Assembly (NCBI GenBank): GCA_963775875.1
Contig: CAVZKP010000020.1
Location: 1 to 64,000 of the forward strand
Source of the DNA: AP-15 sp963775875
Lineage (GTDB): Bacteria; Pseudomonadota; Alphaproteobacteria; ATCC43930; CGMCC-115725
Reading direction: 5' to 3'
DNA: 64,000 nucleotides
Made by a program: the position numbers and the translations under genes. How positions within the stretch are numbered: the stretch's first letter is position 1; each line of letters starts with the position of its first letter. A model generated the notes under the pieces. It made no database searches, was not told where the DNA came from, and saw only the letters and a list, made by a program, of their open reading frames with translations. Below are positions 38,979 to 47,882 of the stretch, in pieces.

Positions 38979-38993
38979 TGCGAATAAATCGCA
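38979..38993. promoter_or_regulatory. Operator candidate TGCGA-N5-TCGCA (site 3)
   Basis: TGCGAATAAATCGCA. It differs from site 1 only at positions 9 and 10 of the N5 core and flank (AATAAA against AATAAC), so the same protein should bind both. The surrounding 60 bases are AT-richer than the rest of the spacer and could hold the promoter. Confidence 0.6.
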
Positions 38994-39140
38994 TCTGCTA
39001 TGCGTCCTCGCGCTAAGCGAGGCCTCAACTTTAGATAGAGCTGCACCGGCCTCTCTTTCCCTCAGGCCCATCGGCGAGGTTGCCGCGGTCTTGCGCTTGG
39101 GCTAAACCCCCGCTCCTTTGTGTCTCGCCGGAACGGGACG

Positions 39141-41114
39141 ATGCAGCAGCAATCCTCCGCCTCTCAGGGCCTGGCGGGTCCGCAAGGTCCGGCGCCAATT
39201 GCCGTGACCTTGCCGGACGGCAAGCGCCGGGAATTTGCCGAGCCGGTCAGCGGGGCCGAGATCGCCGCGTCGATCGGGCCGGGGCTCGCCAAGGCGGCGA
39301 TCGCGATCCGGGTCGATGGCAGGCCGCGCGATCTCGCCGCGGTGATCGACCACGACGCCACGATCGCGATCATCACCCGCGATGCGCCCGAGGGGCTCGA
39401 AATCCTGCGCCACGATGCCGCCCACGTCATGGCCGAGGCGGTCAAGGAACTATACCCCGATACCGAGGTCACCTTCGGCCCGGCGACCGAAACCGGCTTT
39501 TATTACGATTTCGCCCGCGCCGAGCCCTTCACCCCCGAAGACCTCGAAAAGATCGAAGAGCGAATGCGCGCGATCGTCCGCCGCGACGAGCCGATCACCC
39601 GTGAAATCTGGGACCGCGACGCGGCAATCGCCTTTTTCGCCGGCATCGGCGAGCGCTACAAGGCCGAATATATCGGCGAGATCCCGCCGGGCGAGGAGAT
39701 CAGCCTCTATCGCCAGGGCGGTTTCGTCGACCTGTGCGTGGGTCCGCACCTGCCCTCGACCGGCCATTTAGGCCAAGCGTTCAAATTGATGAACGTGGCT
39801 GGCGCCTATTGGCGCGGCGACGCGCGCAATGCGCAGTTGCAGCGCGTCTACGGCACCGCCTGGGCCAACCAAAAGGACCTCGACCAATACCTCTTCCGGC
39901 TCGAAGAGGCCGAACGTCGCGACCATCGCCGGCTGGGGCGCGAACTCGACCTGTTTCATTTGAGCGAAGAGGCGGTCGGCAGCGTGTTCTGGCACCCGAA
40001 GGGCTGGACGCTGTTCCGCGTCATCGAGAGCTATTTGCGCGCCCAGCTAGAGGAAGCGGGCTACCTCGAGGTCAAGGGTCCGCAATTGCTCGACCGCAGC
40101 CTGTGGGAGAAGACCGGGCATTGGGAAAATTTTCGCGAGAATATGTTCATTGCCGAGAGCCGCGACAACCGGGTGCTCGCGGTCAAGCCGATGAACTGCC
40201 CCGGTCATGTGCTGATATTCCGAGACCGATTGCGCAGCTATCGCGATTTGCCGATGCGATTGGCCGAATTCGGCAGCTGCACCCGCAACGAGCCGTCGGG
40301 TGCCTTGCACGGCATCATGCGGGTGCGCGCCTTTACCCAGGACGACGCCCATATCTTTTGCACCGAAGACCAGATTACCGCTGAGTTGGTGGCGTTCTGC
40401 CGGCTGCTGTTGTCGGTCTACAAGGATTTCGGGTTCGAGGATGTGGCGATCAAATTCGCCGACCGGCCGACGCCGCGCACCGGCAGCGATGCGATCTGGG
40501 ACCGGGCGGAGCAGAGCCTCAAGGACGCGGTGGCGGCGGCCGGGCTCGCCTATACGCTGGCGCCCGGCGAGGGGGCGTTTTACGGCCCGAAGCTCGAGTT
40601 CCATCTGCGCGACGCGCTCGGCCGCGATTGGCAATGCGGCACCTTGCAACTCGACTTCAACATGCCCGAACGGCTCGGCGCCAGCTATGTCGGCGAGGAT
40701 GGCGGGCGTCACGTCCCGGTCATGCTGCACCGCGCGATCTTCGGCTCTATGGAACGGTTTATCGGCATCCTGATCGAGCATTATGCCGGGCGATTCCCGC
40801 TGTGGCTGGCGCCGGTGCAGATCGTAGTCGCCTCGATTACCGACGAAACGGCCGATTATGCCGCGGAGGTGGCGCGCGAATGCGCCGCCGCAGGGCTCAG
40901 GACAATCGCCGATACCGGCAACGAGAAAATCTCGTACAAGGTCCGCGAGCACAGCCTCGCCAAGGTGCCGGTCATGCTGGTCGTCGGGCGGCGCGAAGCG
41001 GCAACGCGAGCGGTGGCGTTGCGCCGGCTCGGCGGCAGCGCGCAGGAAGCCCTTGCGCTCGGCGAAGCGGTTGCTAGATTGAAACAGGAGGCGTCTGTTC
41101 CGCCGATGCCCTAA
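39141..41114 (+). CDS. thrS: Threonine-tRNA ligase
   Basis: This enzyme charges tRNA-Thr and edits mis-charged serine. It has 657 residues from the ATG at 39141. The N-terminal TGS domain (IAVTLPDGKRREFAEPVSGA) is followed by the editing domain with HDAAHVMAEAVKELYPDTEV and VDLCVGPHLPSTGHL. The catalytic core has VKPMNCPGHVLIFRDRLRSY (zinc Cys) and EFGSCTRNEPSGALHGIMRV (motif 2). Motif 3 is HRAIFGSMERFIGILIEHYA. The C-terminal anticodon domain follows (APVQIVVASITDETADYAAE). infC starts 65 bases later. The order thrS-infC-rpmI-rplT-pheS-pheT matches that of E. coli. No frameshift is seen. Confidence 0.95.
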   Translation: MQQQSSASQGLAGPQGPAPIAVTLPDGKRREFAEPVSGAEIAASIGPGLAKAAIAIRVDGRPRDLAAVIDHDATIAIITRDAPEGLEILRHDAAHVMAEAVKELYPDTEVTFGPATETGFYYDFARAEPFTPEDLEKIEERMRAIVRRDEPITREIWDRDAAIAFFAGIGERYKAEYIGEIPPGEEISLYRQGGFVDLCVGPHLPSTGHLGQAFKLMNVAGAYWRGDARNAQLQRVYGTAWANQKDLDQYLFRLEEAERRDHRRLGRELDLFHLSEEAVGSVFWHPKGWTLFRVIESYLRAQLEEAGYLEVKGPQLLDRSLWEKTGHWENFRENMFIAESRDNRVLAVKPMNCPGHVLIFRDRLRSYRDLPMRLAEFGSCTRNEPSGALHGIMRVRAFTQDDAHIFCTEDQITAELVAFCRLLLSVYKDFGFEDVAIKFADRPTPRTGSDAIWDRAEQSLKDAVAAAGLAYTLAPGEGAFYGPKLEFHLRDALGRDWQCGTLQLDFNMPERLGASYVGEDGGRHVPVMLHRAIFGSMERFIGILIEHYAGRFPLWLAPVQIVVASITDETADYAAEVARECAAAGLRTIADTGNEKISYKVREHSLAKVPVMLVVGRREAATRAVALRRLGGSAQEALALGEAVARLKQEASVPPMP

Positions 41115-41179
41115 CCACTCGGCAGTCGGGATGACGCGCTTCTGCCGGAAAGAGGAGAATATAGATACCCAGACCACCG

Positions 41180-41701
41180 ATGAACGTCACCCCGACCCGC
41201 GAAGGGCCCCGGATCAACGATGAGATCGGCGTCCCGCGCGTGCGCCTGGTCGATGATCGGGGCAATATGGTAGGGGTGGTCGGGCGCAACGAAGCGCTCG
41301 CCATGGCCGCCGATGCCGGTCTCGATCTGGTCGAGATAGCCCCAAATGCCGACCCGCCGGTCTGCAAAATGCTGGATTTCGGGAAGTATAAGTACGAAGA
41401 ACAGAAAAAGAAAAACGAAGCCCGAAAGAAACAGAAGATCATTGAAGTCAAAGAAATCAAGCTGCGTCCCAGCATCGACGATCACGATTACGACGTCAAA
41501 ATGCGCAGCATGACGAAATTTCTCGAGGAAGGCGACAAGGTCAAGGTGACCATGCGGTTTCGTGGACGCGAGCTGGCGCATCAGGAACTGGGCATGGACG
41601 TGTTGATCCGGGTCCGCGACAACCTTCAGGAAATCGCCAAGGTCGAACAGATGCCGCGGATGGAGGGCCGACAGATGACGATGGTCATATCGCCCAAATA
41701 G
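41180..41701 (+). CDS. infC: Translation initiation factor IF-3
   Basis: IF-3 binds the 30S subunit and checks start-codon pairing. It has 173 residues. The N-domain opens GPRINDEIGVPRVRLVDDRG. The linker is lysine-rich (EEQKKKNEARKKQKIIEVKE). The C-domain has IKLRPSIDDHDYDVKMRSMT and KVTMRFRGRELAHQELGMDV. I chose the ATG at 41180. Many infC genes use a rare ATT start for autocontrol; an ATG here would mean that control is absent. No better upstream start keeps the family N-terminus. It lies in the ribosomal-protein block. Confidence 0.95.
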   Translation: MNVTPTREGPRINDEIGVPRVRLVDDRGNMVGVVGRNEALAMAADAGLDLVEIAPNADPPVCKMLDFGKYKYEEQKKKNEARKKQKIIEVKEIKLRPSIDDHDYDVKMRSMTKFLEEGDKVKVTMRFRGRELAHQELGMDVLIRVRDNLQEIAKVEQMPRMEGRQMTMVISPK

Positions 41702-41820
41702 CCCACTTCTCCGCGGCTTGCTTTCGCCGGGGCGCATCGCTATAACGCGCGGCTCGAATGGGCGGCGGAGTGCAGCAGGACGGCCACTCTCCTCGTCGCA
41801 ACGCCGACACGGATCAGGTA

Positions 41821-42024
41821 ATGCCCAAGCTGAAGACCAAAAGCGGTGCCAAGAAGCGGTTCGGCCGCACCGGCGCCGGCAAGATCAAGGTCGCGCACGC
41901 CTACAAGCGCCATCTGTTGATCAACAAGGACAAGCAGGCCAAGCGCAAGGCGCGCGGTACCCAAACGCTGGAAAAGGGCGACAGCAAGCTCGTCCTGACC
42001 TATATGCCCTATCTGCGGGGTTGA
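41821..42024 (+). CDS. rpmI: Ribosomal protein bL35
   Basis: A 67-residue protein of the large ribosomal subunit, MPKLKTKSGAKKRFGRTGAG then KIKVAHAYKRHLLINKDKQA, ending VLTYMPYLRG. It has the usual length and high lysine/arginine content. A spacer of 119 bases separates it from infC. rplT follows after 3 bases. Confidence 0.96.
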   Translation: MPKLKTKSGAKKRFGRTGAGKIKVAHAYKRHLLINKDKQAKRKARGTQTLEKGDSKLVLTYMPYLRG

Positions 42025-42027
42025 GCC

Positions 42028-42399
42028 GTGGCACGGGTAAAGCGCGGGGTTACGACCCACGCCCGTCACAAGAAGGTCCTCGAACTCGCCAAGGGCTATC
42101 GCGGCCGCGGCAGCACCGCCTACCGCATCGCCCTCGAAAAGGTCGAAAAGGCGCTGCAATACGCCTATCGCGACCGGCGCAACCGCAAACGCGATTTCCG
42201 TGCCCTATGGATCCAGCGGATCAACGCCGGGGTACGCGAGCATGGGCTGACTTATTCGCAATTCATGCACGGCCTCAAGCTCGCCGGGCTCGATCTCGAC
42301 CGTAAAGTGCTGTCCGATATCGCAATCCGCGAGCCCGAAGCATTTGCGGCGATCGTCTCGACCGCGCGCTCGGCGCTCGGGGCGCCGGCGGCGGCCTGA
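42028..42399 (+). CDS. rplT: Ribosomal protein bL20
   Basis: A 123-residue large-subunit protein that is also an assembly factor. It starts with GTG: VARVKRGVTTHARHKKVLEL then AKGYRGRGSTAYRIALEKVE, and FRALWIQRINAGVREHGLTY. It lies 3 bases after rpmI, so the two are certainly co-transcribed. In E. coli bL20 represses this operon by binding the mRNA. I did not identify such a site here. Confidence 0.96.
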   Translation: MARVKRGVTTHARHKKVLELAKGYRGRGSTAYRIALEKVEKALQYAYRDRRNRKRDFRALWIQRINAGVREHGLTYSQFMHGLKLAGLDLDRKVLSDIAIREPEAFAAIVSTARSALGAPAAA

Positions 42400-42540
42400 G
42401 CGGACGCCAAAGATGAATAGCGCGGCAACACCCCGCCTCGCGTCAAGCTGGCACAACCGGTCGGGATTTATTTCGACCGTTGGCTACGGCCTGGACCGGC
42501 GTGTCGACGAAATGCGATTTATCTCCGGGTCCGCTCGTTA

Positions 42541-42600
42541 GGCCCCTGCGCAGACCAGTTGCAACGCATCAGGGGGCCGCATTCTCGGCCCCCTTTCATT
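42541..42600 (+). terminator. Terminator/attenuator hairpin before pheS
   Basis: GGGGGCC (42572-42578), an 8-base loop, GGCCCCC (42587-42593), then TTTCATTT: a strong intrinsic terminator ending 22 bases before the pheS ATG. An upstream segment GGCCCCTG (42541-42548) can pair instead with the left arm CAGGGGGCC (42570-42578). This would give an antiterminator. The layout is that of an attenuator controlling pheST. Confidence 0.65.
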
Positions 42601-42621
42601 TGCGCACTCGGGAAATCGAAA

Positions 42622-43732
42622 ATGGATGACGGCATCCGACTTGTAGACGCGAACCGGCTAATCGAAGCGGCGACCGCCGAAATCGAAGGGGCGACGTCGC
42701 CCGAAGCGCTCGAAGAAGTCCGGGTAAGATATCTCGGGCGTCGCGGGTCTCTGACGCTCGCGATGCGCGAGCTGGGCGGGCTCGATGCCGGAGGCACGGC
42801 GCCGCGCCGGCGCCGAATTGAACATCGCCAAGGACCGGATCGCGGCAGTCCTCGGCGAGGCGGCAACCCGGCTCGGCCGCGCTGCGCTCGAGCAACGGCT
42901 CGCCGCCGAGCGCGCCGATGTGACCCTGCCGGTCCCATTTGCCGGCGAGGGACGCGTTCACCCGATCAGCCAGACGATCGACGAGATCGTCGCGATCTTT
43001 GGCGAGATGGGCTTTGTCGTCGCCGAGGGGCCGCACATCGAAGAGGATTTCTACAATTTCACCGCGCTAAACATCCCACCCGAACATCCGGCCCGGCAGG
43101 AGCACGACACCTTTTACCTGCCGGAGCGCGCCGACGGCTCCCGACTGGTGCTGCGCACGCACACCTCGCCGGTGCAGATCCGCACCATGCTGGCGCAGCA
43201 GCCGCCGATCCGCATCATCGTCCCGGGCCGGACCTTTCGTTGCGACCACGACGCGACCCACTCGCCGATGTTCCACCAGGTCGAGGGGCTGGTCATCGAC
43301 CGGACCACCCATATGGGCCATCTCAAAGGCTGCCTGATCGAGTTTTGCCGCAGCTTTTTCGGGCTTGACGATCTGCCGGTTCGCTTCCGCCCGAGCTATT
43401 TCCCGTTCACCGAGCCGTCGGCCGAGGTCGATATCGGCTGCTCGCGCAAGGGCGGCCGGCTCGAAATCGGCGCCGGCGGCGACTGGCTCGAAATCCTCGG
43501 CAGCGGCATGGTCCACCCGAAAGTCCTGGCGAATTGCGGCATCGACCCCTCCCAGTATCAAGGCTTTGCCTTCGGCATGGGGATCGAGCGGGTGGCGATG
43601 CTGAAATACGGCATCCCCGATCTGCGGGCGTTTTACGATTCGGATCTGCGGTGGCTGCGCCACTACGGCTTCCTGCCGCTGGATATTCCCTCGCTGGTGC
43701 GCGGGCCGCTCACCGGAGGTGCCTCGGCATGA
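42622..43732 (+). CDS. pheS: Phenylalanine-tRNA ligase alpha subunit (one frameshift)
   Basis: This is the catalytic subunit of the (alpha beta)2 enzyme. It starts MDDGIRLVDANRLIEAATAE, a coiled-coil arm that binds tRNA. The frame slips near 42,800, where the arm ARRRAGAELNIAKDRIAAVL resumes. The class II core has VHPISQTIDEIVAIFGEMGF, DTFYLPERAD, LRTHTSPVQIRTMLAQQPPI (motif 2 region), RCDHDATHSPMFHQVEGLVI, and GFAFGMGIERVAMLKYGIPD (motif 3). Total length is about 370 codons including the slip. The stop overlaps the pheT start (ATGA). The slip lies in a GC-rich run (GGCACGGCGCCGCGCCGGCG) and is likely a sequencing error. Confidence 0.92.
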
Positions 43733-46116
43733 AGACGACCGTCGCCTGGCTCCGGACCCATCTCGACACCGATGCGCCGCCCGCCGCGATCGTCGATCGG
43801 CTGGTCATGCTCGGCCACGATGTCGAGGCGGTCGAAAACCGCAGCGCCGGGCTCGAATCCTTCATTATCGCCGCGGTCGTCTCGGCCGAGCGCCACCCTA
43901 ACGCCGACCGGCTCCGGGTCTGCGTCGTCGACACCGGCAAGGAGCAGGTCCAGGTGGTTTGCGGCGCCCCTAACGCCCGCGCCGGCATGAAGGGCGTCTT
44001 TGCCTCTGCCGGGATAATAATCCCGCGCACCGGCGCGACGCTCAAGGAAAGCGTCATCCGCGGCGTGGCCTCGCGCGGGATGTTGTGCTCAGCCTACGAG
44101 CTGGGCCTGGGCGACGATCATGACGGCATCATCGAAGCGCCCCAGGACGCGCCGATTGGAGCAAACTACGCCGAGCTGCTGGGTCTCGGCGATGCGGTCA
44201 TCGACATCAAGGTGACGCCAAACCGCGCCGACTGCCTCGGCGTGCGCGGCATCGCCCGCGATCTCGCAGCGTCCGGGCTCGGCGATCTGAAGCCGCTCGA
44301 CACGACCCCGCTCGCGGGCCGTTTCCGCTCCCCGATCGGCGTCCACATCGAGGATCGTTCCGCGTGCCCGTTGTTTCTCGGCCGCCACCTGCGCAGCGTC
44401 TGCAACCGGCAAAGCCCCGATTGGCTGCGCCGCCGGCTCGAGTCGATCGGATTGCGGCCGATCTCGGCATTGGTCGACATCACCAATTTTCTGACGTTCG
44501 ATTTGGACCGGCCGTTGCACGTTTTCGACGCCAGCCGGATCGAGGGCAATCTGACAGTCCGCCTGGCGCGGCCGGGCGAGACCCTACTCGCGTTGAACGG
44601 CCAGGAATACGCGCTTGACAGCGAAATGACCGTGATCGCCGACCGGGCGGGGGTGGAGAGCCTCGGCGGGGTCATCGGCGGCGAGGCAACCGGCTGCACC
44701 GAGGCAACAACCGAGGTCTTTGTCGAGGCGGCATTGTTCGATCCCGTGCGCACCGCCGCGACCGGCCGTAAGCTCGGCATATCGAGCGATGCGCGCTATC
44801 GGTTCGAACGCGGGCTCGACCCGGCCTTTGTCCAGGACGGGCTCGAAATCGCCACCCGGCTGTTGCTCGAATTGTGCGGCGGCGAGGCGTCGGAGATCGT
44901 GACCGTCGGCGCGGCGCCGGATTGGAGGCGGCATTTGGTGCTACGGGCCGGGCGTCCGGCGAGTCTCGGCGGGCTCGACATAGCATCCGGCGAAAGCGCC
45001 GCGATCCTGACGGCGCTTGGCTGCGCCGTCGAACCCTTGCCATGCGGCGATCTGTCGGTCGGGCCGCCTTCCTGGCGGGGCGACATCGAGGGCGAGGCCG
45101 ATCTCGTCGAGGAGGTGCTACGGATCAAGGGCTACGATCACATTCCAGCGGTACCGCTGCCGCGCGACGCACCGTTGCCGCGCCCGGCGCTGATCCCGGC
45201 CCGGCGCCGCTCCGAGTTGGTCCGTCGCGCCCTCGCCGCCCGCGGTCTGACCGAGACGGTGGGCTTTTCGTTCATCTCGGCGCGTGAGGCCAAACTCTTC
45301 GGCGGCGCCAAGCCCGAGCTGAGGGTGGTCAACCCGATCAGTGCCGATCTCGACGCGATGCGGCCGTCCTTGCTGCCAGGTCTGATCGCTGCGGCCCGGC
45401 GAAATGCCGATCGCGGCTTCGCCGATGTGGCGCTGTTCGAATTGGGGCCGCTCTATCAGGACGACACCCCGGCGGGGCAGCAGCTGGCGGCGGCCGGGTT
45501 ACGTGCGGGGCGCACCGGTCCCAGGCACTGGCGCGAGCCAAGCCAGGCGGTCGACCTCTTTCAGGTCAAGGCCGACGCGCTCGCTGCCCTCGCCGCGATG
45601 GGCGCACCGGCAGAGAGCGTTCAGGCGGCCGCCGACCCGCCCGCTTGGTACCATCCCGGCCGAGCCGGCGCCTTGCGGCTCGGGCCCAAAACGCTGGGCG
45701 CCTTTGGCGAACTTCACCCGGCGGTGATCGAGGCGCTTGACGCGAAGCCGCCGCTGGCCGCGTTCGAGGTCTTTCTCGACGCCGTGCCTGAACCTCGCGC
45801 GGCGCGCGCCAAGCCGCCGGTGCAGCTATCGGTGTTCCAGCCAATCGAGCGCGATTTCGCCTTTGTCGTCGACCGCGAATTGCCGGCGGAAATCCTGCTG
45901 CGCGCCGCGCGCGGCGCCGACCGCAAGCTCGTCGCCGAAATCCGCCTGTTCGACGTCTATGACGGCGCCGGCCTGCCGCAAGGCAAAAAATCCTTGGCGA
46001 TCACCGTCGTCTTGCAGCCGCAGGAACGGACCCTGACCGATTCCGAGATCGAAGGCCTTTCCAAGCGCCTCGTCGCCCAGGTCGAAAAGGCGACGGGAGG
46101 CCTGTTGCGCGGCTGA
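43729..46116 (+). CDS. pheT: Phenylalanine-tRNA ligase beta subunit
   Basis: A 795-residue subunit for tRNA binding and editing. The start ATG at 43729 overlaps pheS by 4 bases. Domains in order: MKTTVAWLRTHLDTDAPPAA; a tRNA-binding OB fold (ESFIIAAVVSAERHPNADRL, VVCGAPNARAGMKG); the B3/B4 editing domain (SALVDITNFLTFDLDRPLHV, GGVIGGEATGCTEATTEVFV); the B5 domain near residue 410; a class II-like fold (GFSFISAREAKLFGGAKPEL, NPISADLDAMRPSLLPGLIA); and a C-terminal anticodon domain (FAFVVDRELPAEILLRAARG, DSEIEGLSKRLVAQVEKATG). No breaks. Confidence 0.95.
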   Translation: MKTTVAWLRTHLDTDAPPAAIVDRLVMLGHDVEAVENRSAGLESFIIAAVVSAERHPNADRLRVCVVDTGKEQVQVVCGAPNARAGMKGVFASAGIIIPRTGATLKESVIRGVASRGMLCSAYELGLGDDHDGIIEAPQDAPIGANYAELLGLGDAVIDIKVTPNRADCLGVRGIARDLAASGLGDLKPLDTTPLAGRFRSPIGVHIEDRSACPLFLGRHLRSVCNRQSPDWLRRRLESIGLRPISALVDITNFLTFDLDRPLHVFDASRIEGNLTVRLARPGETLLALNGQEYALDSEMTVIADRAGVESLGGVIGGEATGCTEATTEVFVEAALFDPVRTAATGRKLGISSDARYRFERGLDPAFVQDGLEIATRLLLELCGGEASEIVTVGAAPDWRRHLVLRAGRPASLGGLDIASGESAAILTALGCAVEPLPCGDLSVGPPSWRGDIEGEADLVEEVLRIKGYDHIPAVPLPRDAPLPRPALIPARRRSELVRRALAARGLTETVGFSFISAREAKLFGGAKPELRVVNPISADLDAMRPSLLPGLIAAARRNADRGFADVALFELGPLYQDDTPAGQQLAAAGLRAGRTGPRHWREPSQAVDLFQVKADALAALAAMGAPAESVQAAADPPAWYHPGRAGALRLGPKTLGAFGELHPAVIEALDAKPPLAAFEVFLDAVPEPRAARAKPPVQLSVFQPIERDFAFVVDRELPAEILLRAARGADRKLVAEIRLFDVYDGAGLPQGKKSLAITVVLQPQERTLTDSEIEGLSKRLVAQVEKATGGLLRG

Positions 46117-46195
46117 GGCGGCGGCACGCCAGGTAATTGCGTTTTCGCCGTCGCTTGGCGAGACTGCGGCGAGGCAGCTGAAGGAGGGTCCGCGG

Positions 46196-47122
46196 ATGGC
46201 GCTGGCAAACGAGCGGGTCGCCTGGTTCAACGGCAAAATCGTGCGCGAGAGCGAGGTCTTGATCCCGTTCCGCGACCAGGGCTTTCTGCGCGGCGATGCG
46301 GTCTTCGACATGACCCGCAGCTTCAACGGCACGGCTTTCCGCCTGGAAGAGCACGTATCGCGGCTCTACCGCTCGCTGAAATATCTGGATCTCGATCCCG
46401 GCCTGTCGCCGGCCGAGATGGTCGCGATCAGCGCCGACGTGCTCGCCCGCAACCTCCATCTGCTGGCCCCCGGCGAGGATTACTGGCTGGCGCAGCGGGT
46501 CAGCCGCGGCATCAATCCGGTGCCTGGCGACAATTGGGACCATTACGGTCCGAATGTGATCGTCGAATGCGTGCCGTTGCCGCTGCGCGAACGCGCCAAG
46601 CACTTTCGCGACGGCATCGACGTGATCACGCCGTCGTTGCGCCGCACCCCGCCCGATTCCTTATCGCCTCGGGCCAAGATGCACCAATATCTGAACCTAG
46701 TCCTCGCCGACCGCGAGGTGAAAGCCCAGAACCCCGCCGCTTGGGCGGTCTTGCTCGACGCCAGCGGCAATCTTGCCGAGGGCCAGGGCAGCAACATCTT
46801 TCTGGTCCGCGATGGCCGGCTGACCACGCCCAGGGAACGTTTCGTCCTGCCGGGCGTCAGCCGTCAGGCAGTGATCGATCTCGCCGGCGAGTTGCTGATC
46901 CCATGCGCGGAGGCCGACCTCGATCTGTACGACGCCTATACTGCCGACGAATGCTTCCTCACCTCGACCAGCCTGTGTATCTGCGGCGTGCGCAGCCTGA
47001 ACGGCCGCAACTTCGCCGCTGGTCGAGTACCGGGACCGGTCACCCGAAAGCTGACCGATGCCTATAAGGAGTTGGTCGGCTGCGATTTCGTCGCGCAGTA
47101 TCTGCAGCGGCTCGAAGCCTGA
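46196..47122 (+). CDS. Class IV (branched-chain/D-amino acid type) aminotransferase
   Basis: A PLP-dependent transaminase of 308 residues. It starts MALANERVAWFNGKIVRESE and has the early IPFRDQGFLRGDAVFDMTRS loop. The catalytic lysine lies in SPRAKMHQYLNLVLADREVK. The PLP phosphate site is DASGNLAEGQGSNIFLVRDG, and the C-terminal part has CFLTSTSLCICGVRSLNGRN. BCAT, D-alanine aminotransferase and aminodeoxychorismate lyase share this fold. The sequence alone does not decide, though the R-x-K context suggests an amino acid transaminase. It follows pheT by 80 bases, with AAGGAGG before the ATG. Confidence 0.85.
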   Translation: MALANERVAWFNGKIVRESEVLIPFRDQGFLRGDAVFDMTRSFNGTAFRLEEHVSRLYRSLKYLDLDPGLSPAEMVAISADVLARNLHLLAPGEDYWLAQRVSRGINPVPGDNWDHYGPNVIVECVPLPLRERAKHFRDGIDVITPSLRRTPPDSLSPRAKMHQYLNLVLADREVKAQNPAAWAVLLDASGNLAEGQGSNIFLVRDGRLTTPRERFVLPGVSRQAVIDLAGELLIPCAEADLDLYDAYTADECFLTSTSLCICGVRSLNGRNFAAGRVPGPVTRKLTDAYKELVGCDFVAQYLQRLEA

Positions 47123-47213
47123 ACCGACGCCGCGGGGATCGATTCGCGGGCAGCTGCATATTCTTTCGTCGAACGCGGCTCGGTATTCGAGCCCGAATTC
47201 GACGGAGGTTTTC

Positions 47214-47774
47214 GTGAGAAGGATATTGCTCGCGGCGGCGTTGGCGGCCACCGCGGCGATCACGGCGCCGGTCCTCGCCCAACCGGCCGAGAATACAGGC
47301 GATCAGCCGGCCCAGACCGCCCCGATGAACCAGCCGGCCACCGGGGGTGGCGAGCAGGGCGGCGGCCGATCGATGCACGGCCAGGGCCGCTGGGGAATGC
47401 ATGGCTGGCCGATGATGCACCGCATGATGATGATGCGCGGGGATCCGCGCGAGCGGTGCATCGACCGGCTGGCTTGGCACGCAGCTCGTCGCGCCTATGT
47501 CGAGGCAGAGCTCAACCTGACCGCCGGGCAGCGCCCGCTATGGGAAAAACTGCAGAACATCGCCCAAGCCGAACAGCAAAAAGAGCGGCAGCTGTGCCAG
47601 GAGCTCAAGCCCGGGACGCAGTTGACCTTGCTCGATCGCATGGATCGGGCGCAGCAATTCATGTCGGCGAAGCTCGCCGCATTGCAATCGGCGAAGCCGG
47701 CGGTGCAGGCGCTCTATCAGGCGTTGACCCCCGAGCAGCGGGCGATCATCGACCACCCGTTCCGCCGGCCCTAA
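47214..47774 (+). CDS. Periplasmic Spy/CpxP-like LTxxQ protein
   Basis: A protein of 186 residues from a GTG start (VRRILLAAALAATAAITAPV) with a Sec signal ending near VLAQ. A Met/His-rich patch follows (MHGQGRWGMHGWPMMHRMMM). Then comes the helical LTxxQ region (AELNLTAGQRPLWEKLQNIA), a second repeat later (YQALTPEQRAIIDHPFRR), and a pair of Cys in ERCIDRL and RQLCQEL. This is the fold of CpxP/Spy chaperones and of CnrX/ZraP metal sensors. The Met/His patch suggests binding of copper or another soft metal, but this is inference. No sensor kinase or export pump lies next to it. Confidence 0.72.
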   Translation: MRRILLAAALAATAAITAPVLAQPAENTGDQPAQTAPMNQPATGGGEQGGGRSMHGQGRWGMHGWPMMHRMMMMRGDPRERCIDRLAWHAARRAYVEAELNLTAGQRPLWEKLQNIAQAEQQKERQLCQELKPGTQLTLLDRMDRAQQFMSAKLAALQSAKPAVQALYQALTPEQRAIIDHPFRRP

Positions 47775-47882
47775 ATCTCGGCGGCCGTTGGCCGACGCTT
47801 TCCAGTCGCCGAGGTTCTGTTCAGCGATCGGCACGCTGGCTAAGGTGGCGATCTGAACCCAACGTCGCCACCAAGGCTGCCG

